7,190 nt of DNA. Origin: Oscillospiraceae bacterium (GTDB lineage Bacteria; Bacillota; Clostridia; Oscillospirales; Oscillospiraceae). Where the stretch lies: contig JAIRRO010000025.1 of the NCBI GenBank assembly GCA_031255955.1, positions 1-7,190 of the forward strand. The letters run 5' to 3'. How positions within the stretch are numbered: the first letter of the stretch is position 1; every line of letters begins with the position of its first letter. The position numbers and the translations under genes were made by a program. The notes under the pieces are model-generated. The model was not told the DNA's origin and did no database searches. It saw nothing but the letters and a program-made list of their open reading frames with translations. This document shows positions 4,548-7,190 of this stretch, one piece after another.

Positions 4548-7016
4548 ATGAAGTACGACGACAGATTTACGCAAGGCTCGCGCCGCGTCTTTGAGCTGGC
4601 ACAGACAGCCGCCTCAGAATTCGGACACGGCTATGTCGGCAGCGAGCATATGCTGCTGGGCATAGCGCGCGAGGGCGCGGGCGTCGGCGCCAGAATCCTG
4701 CGCGAGAACGGCTTTGACGCCGATTTAATCCGCGCGATGCTGGAAAAGCTGGTTGGACGCGGCAGACGCGCCGAATTCCAGCCGCAAGGCTTGACCCCGC
4801 GGGCAAAGCGAATACTTGAAATTGCCCACGCGGAGGCGCACCGCCTCGGGCACAGCTATATCGGCACAGAGCATCTTTTGATGGGCATCCTGCGCGAATA
4901 CGAAAGCACGGCGGCGAAGATGATTCGTTCCTCCGGCGCGGACGCGAACAAGCTCTACAGCGACATTATAAACGTGTTCCGCGCGAACGGCGGACCGCAG
5001 CGCGTCACCGCCGGACGTATGCGGAGCGACAACACGAAAACGCTTGACCAATTCTCACGCGATCTCACCGATATGGCGCAGGAAGGACGCCTTGACCCCG
5101 TTGTCGGGCGCGACGAAGAAATTTCGCGCGTTATCCAAATACTCTCCCGCCGCACCAAGAACAACCCCGTGCTAATCGGCGAGCCGGGCGTCGGCAAAAC
5201 AGCCGTGGCGGAGGGCTTGGCGCAAAAAATTGTCTCCGGCGACGTCCCCGAAACGCTGACGGACAAGCGCATCGTCACACTGGATTTATCCGGAATGGTC
5301 GCCGGGACGAAATACAGAGGCGAATTTGAGGAACGCATAAAAACAGCCATCGACGAGGTTAAAAAAGCGGGCAACGTGATACTCTTCATCGACGAGCTGC
5401 ACACGCTTATCGGCGCGGGCGCGGCGGAAGGCTCAATTGACGCCGCGAACATCATAAAGCCCGCCTTGGGGCGCGGCGAAATGCAGGTAATCGGCGCGAC
5501 AACGCTGAACGAATACCGCAAATACGTCGAAAAGGACGCAGCCTTAGAGCGCCGCTTCCAGCCCGTCACCGTGTCAGAGCCGACGGAGGAAGAATCCGTT
5601 CTCATTCTGAAGGGTCTGCGCGACAGATACGAGGCTCACCACCGCCTGAAAATCACGGACGAGGCTATTACCGCCGCCGTGGAACTCTCCGGGCGCTATA
5701 TCAGCGACAGGTTTTTGCCGGACAAAGCCATCGATATTCTGGACGAGGCTTGCTCACGCGTGCGGATGAACAGCATGAAGTTGCCGCCCAATCTGAAGGA
5801 TTTGGAATCCAGCCTTGAGCAACTGAACAACGAAATCGACGCCGCCATCAAAAGCGAAAGCTTTGAGCTTGCCGTGCCGCTGCGCGATAAGAAAAAGGCG
5901 CTGTCTGACGAGCTGGCGGCAGCGCGGGAGAAATGGGACTCCGCCAGAAGCGGCGAGCGCGGCAGTGTCGGCGCGGACGACGTCGCCGCCGTTGTATCCG
6001 GCTGGACGGGCATACCCGTCACCAGCCTGACGGAGGACGAAAGCTCCAGACTGCTGAAGCTGGAGGAAATTCTGCACCGCCGCGTAATCGGACAGGACGA
6101 GGCAGTAGTCTCTATCTCCAAGGCGATACGGCGCGGACGCGTCGGACTGAAGGATCCCAAACGCCCCATCGGCAGCTTTTTATTCATGGGACCCACAGGC
6201 GTCGGTAAAACAGAGCTGTGCCGCGCCTTGGCGGAGGCAATGTTCGGCGACGAGAACGCGATGCTGCGGATGGATATGTCGGAATATATGGAAAAGCACA
6301 CGGTATCAAAGCTTATCGGCTCCCCGCCGGGATATATCGGGTATGACGAGGGCGGTCAGCTGACCGAAAAGGTTCGCCGCAAACCGTATTCCGTCGTGCT
6401 GTTCGATGAAATCGAAAAGGCTCACCCCGATGTGTTCAATATGCTGCTTCAGATTATGGAGGACGGTATTCTCACCGATTCGCAAGGGCGGCGCGTCAAT
6501 TTCAAGAACACCGTCATCGTAATGACCTCTAACGTCGGGGCGTGGAGCATAACGGAAAAGCGCCAAAAGCTGGGCTTCTCTGCCGGTGAGGTCGATAACG
6601 AGAACGAGCGCATTCGCGAGGCTGTTATGGACGAGCTGAAAAAGACGTTTAGACCCGAATTTTTGAATAGAATCGACGACACAATTGTATTCAGCAAGCT
6701 GACGCAGGAGAATATCCGCGAAATAAGCCTCGGGATGCTTGAAACGGTGCGTCAGCGCGTCGCCGCCGCCGGGATAGACATCAGCTTTGACAGCGACGCT
6801 GTTGACCTCTTGGCGGAGCGCGGCTTTGACCCCGTGTATGGCGCGCGCCCGCTGCGGCGGACTATCCAATCGGCAATTGAAGATTTAGCCGCCGAAAGGC
6901 TGCTGGACGGACGATTAAAATCCGGTGACCGCGTCCGCGTCGTAGTCCGGGACGGTGCGATTGAGCTTGAAGTTGAGCTTGAAAGAGAGCTTGAAAGAGA
7001 AACGGCGGGGGTTTAA
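4548..7016 (+). CDS. clpC: ClpC, Hsp100 AAA+ unfoldase of the ClpCP protease
   Basis: ClpC unfolds substrates with ATP and feeds them to ClpP in the cytoplasm. The 822 residues hold the full architecture. The N-domain has two Clp_N repeats (about 5-145) with GSEH (31-34) and GTEH (106-109). D1 has Walker A GEPGVGKT (211-218), Walker B with D282/E283 and ERRF (334-337). The middle domain is coiled-coil with a UVR-like stretch (about 420-460). D2 has Walker A GPTGVGKT (548-555), Walker B with D620/E621, sensor-1 Asn662 and sensor-2 GARPLRR (765-771). The ClpP-docking loop contains LGF (675-677), so a proteolytic partner is expected. Glu33 and Glu108 match the B. subtilis glutamates that bind phosphoarginine. 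The C-terminus ends in a charged ELEV/ELER/ELER tail from a 12-bp repeat. The last codons and stop lie in the terminator hairpin. Confidence 0.97.
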   Translation: MKYDDRFTQGSRRVFELAQTAASEFGHGYVGSEHMLLGIAREGAGVGARILRENGFDADLIRAMLEKLVGRGRRAEFQPQGLTPRAKRILEIAHAEAHRLGHSYIGTEHLLMGILREYESTAAKMIRSSGADANKLYSDIINVFRANGGPQRVTAGRMRSDNTKTLDQFSRDLTDMAQEGRLDPVVGRDEEISRVIQILSRRTKNNPVLIGEPGVGKTAVAEGLAQKIVSGDVPETLTDKRIVTLDLSGMVAGTKYRGEFEERIKTAIDEVKKAGNVILFIDELHTLIGAGAAEGSIDAANIIKPALGRGEMQVIGATTLNEYRKYVEKDAALERRFQPVTVSEPTEEESVLILKGLRDRYEAHHRLKITDEAITAAVELSGRYISDRFLPDKAIDILDEACSRVRMNSMKLPPNLKDLESSLEQLNNEIDAAIKSESFELAVPLRDKKKALSDELAAAREKWDSARSGERGSVGADDVAAVVSGWTGIPVTSLTEDESSRLLKLEEILHRRVIGQDEAVVSISKAIRRGRVGLKDPKRPIGSFLFMGPTGVGKTELCRALAEAMFGDENAMLRMDMSEYMEKHTVSKLIGSPPGYIGYDEGGQLTEKVRRKPYSVVLFDEIEKAHPDVFNMLLQIMEDGILTDSQGRRVNFKNTVIVMTSNVGAWSITEKRQKLGFSAGEVDNENERIREAVMDELKKTFRPEFLNRIDDTIVFSKLTQENIREISLGMLETVRQRVAAAGIDISFDSDAVDLLAERGFDPVYGARPLRRTIQSAIEDLAAERLLDGRLKSGDRVRVVVRDGAIELEVELERELERETAGV
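6963..6998 (+). repeat. 12-bp tandem repeat, three units, at the clpC 3' end
   Basis: GAGCTTGAA recurs at 6963, 6975 and 6987, giving three 12-bp units that end in GTT, AGA and AGA. In frame they encode ELEV, ELER and ELER (residues 806-817), a highly charged C-terminal helix. As the period is a multiple of three, gain or loss of a unit would keep the frame. Confidence 0.8.
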
Positions 7017-7028
7017 CCCCCGCCGTTT
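7000..7028 (+). terminator. Bidirectional terminator between clpC and the SLH gene
   Basis: A perfect 12-bp stem (7000-7011 with 7017-7028), core ACGGCGGGGG/CCCCCGCCGT, closes on a 5-base loop that contains the clpC stop codon. On the plus strand the tail ATCTTTTATTTATTT is T-rich. On the minus strand the stem is followed by TCTCTTTC, so it can also end the convergent SLH gene. Confidence 0.9.
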
Positions 7029-7050
7029 ATCTTTTATTTATTTATTGTGA

Positions 7051-7190
7051 TTAATCCGCGCTGTCCCCTTCGGCGTCGCCGTCCAGCAGCAGCACAAACC
7101 GGTGCAGCAGGGCGGCGATTTCCGCGCGTGACGCGGTACCCTGCGGGTCAAAGAGGTTGCCGGGCTTGCCGTTGATGATTCCGATGCGAT
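7051..7190 (-). CDS. SLH-domain protein, C-terminal end (runs off the window)
   Basis: On the minus strand a frame open at the right edge ends in TAA at 7053-7051 and gives 45 residues. It contains GIINGKPGNLFDPQGTASRA, then EIAALLHRF and an acidic tail ending in GDSAD. The pattern G-I-I-N-G, F-D-P, and S-R-A-E-I-A-A-L-L-H-R-F is the second half of an S-layer homology (SLH) repeat. Such repeats anchor exported proteins to pyruvylated cell-wall polysaccharide. The acidic residues after the repeat close the protein. The exported catalytic or structural part lies beyond the window, so the function is unknown. The gene converges on clpC and shares its terminator. Confidence 0.82.
   Translation of the reverse strand, partial: RIGIINGKPGNLFDPQGTASRAEIAALLHRFVLLLDGDAEGDSAD

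Noticed and set aside
4955..6869. Several minus-strand ORFs of 100 to 216 codons opposite clpC
   Set aside because: All mirror the GC-rich codon bias of the conserved ClpC frame; no domain or start signal supports them.

Overview
The window reads as a chromosomal segment of a moderately high-GC member of the Bacillota, most likely an anaerobic Clostridia lineage (Oscillospirales-like is a guess). The basis is a CtsR-ClpC heat-shock operon with textbook CtsR boxes, strong AGGAGG-type ribosome binding sites, a NatB-like ABC permease, an RNHCP-domain protein and an S-layer-homology (SLH) protein. Nothing points to a phage, plasmid or transposon.

Layout. (1) 1-1096, plus strand: the 3' part of an ABC-2 type permease, closed by a strong hairpin terminator at 1133-1162. 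(2) 1168-3182, minus strand, read right to left: a pyridoxamine-phosphate-oxidase-like flavoprotein (3182-2796), a long atypical short-chain dehydrogenase (2764-1796), then a 197-bp gap and an RNHCP zinc-ribbon-like protein (1599-1168). The gap holds a candidate promoter, an 11-codon ORF with an excellent ribosome binding site, and two mutually exclusive RNA stems. One of these stems buries the Shine-Dalgarno sequence of the RNHCP gene, an arrangement like translational attenuators. (3) 3183-3576: a divergent control region. It holds an extended -10 promoter for the flavoprotein gene and a promoter for the heat-shock operon bracketed by two CtsR operators 63 bp apart, followed by a GC-rich structured leader. 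The stretch 3270-3375 holds nothing I can name. (4) 3577-7016, plus strand: ctsR, an mcsA-like gene and clpC, ending in a bidirectional terminator at 7000-7028. (5) 7051-7190, minus strand: the C-terminal end of an SLH-domain protein that runs off the right edge.

How it works together. CtsR should repress its own operon through the two operators, and ClpC is the AAA+ unfoldase that feeds ClpP. The classical ctsR-mcsA-mcsB-clpC order is modified: the arginine kinase gene mcsB is absent between mcsA and clpC, and the McsA-like protein lacks the second pair of CxxC motifs. Yet both glutamates of the ClpC N-domain that bind phosphoarginine in Bacillus subtilis are kept. The minus-strand flavoprotein and dehydrogenase are probably cotranscribed and form a redox pair of unknown substrate.

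The best candidate for something undescribed is the putative attenuator ahead of the RNHCP gene (about 1600-1760). Next come the reduced Mcs system and the structured ctsR leader.
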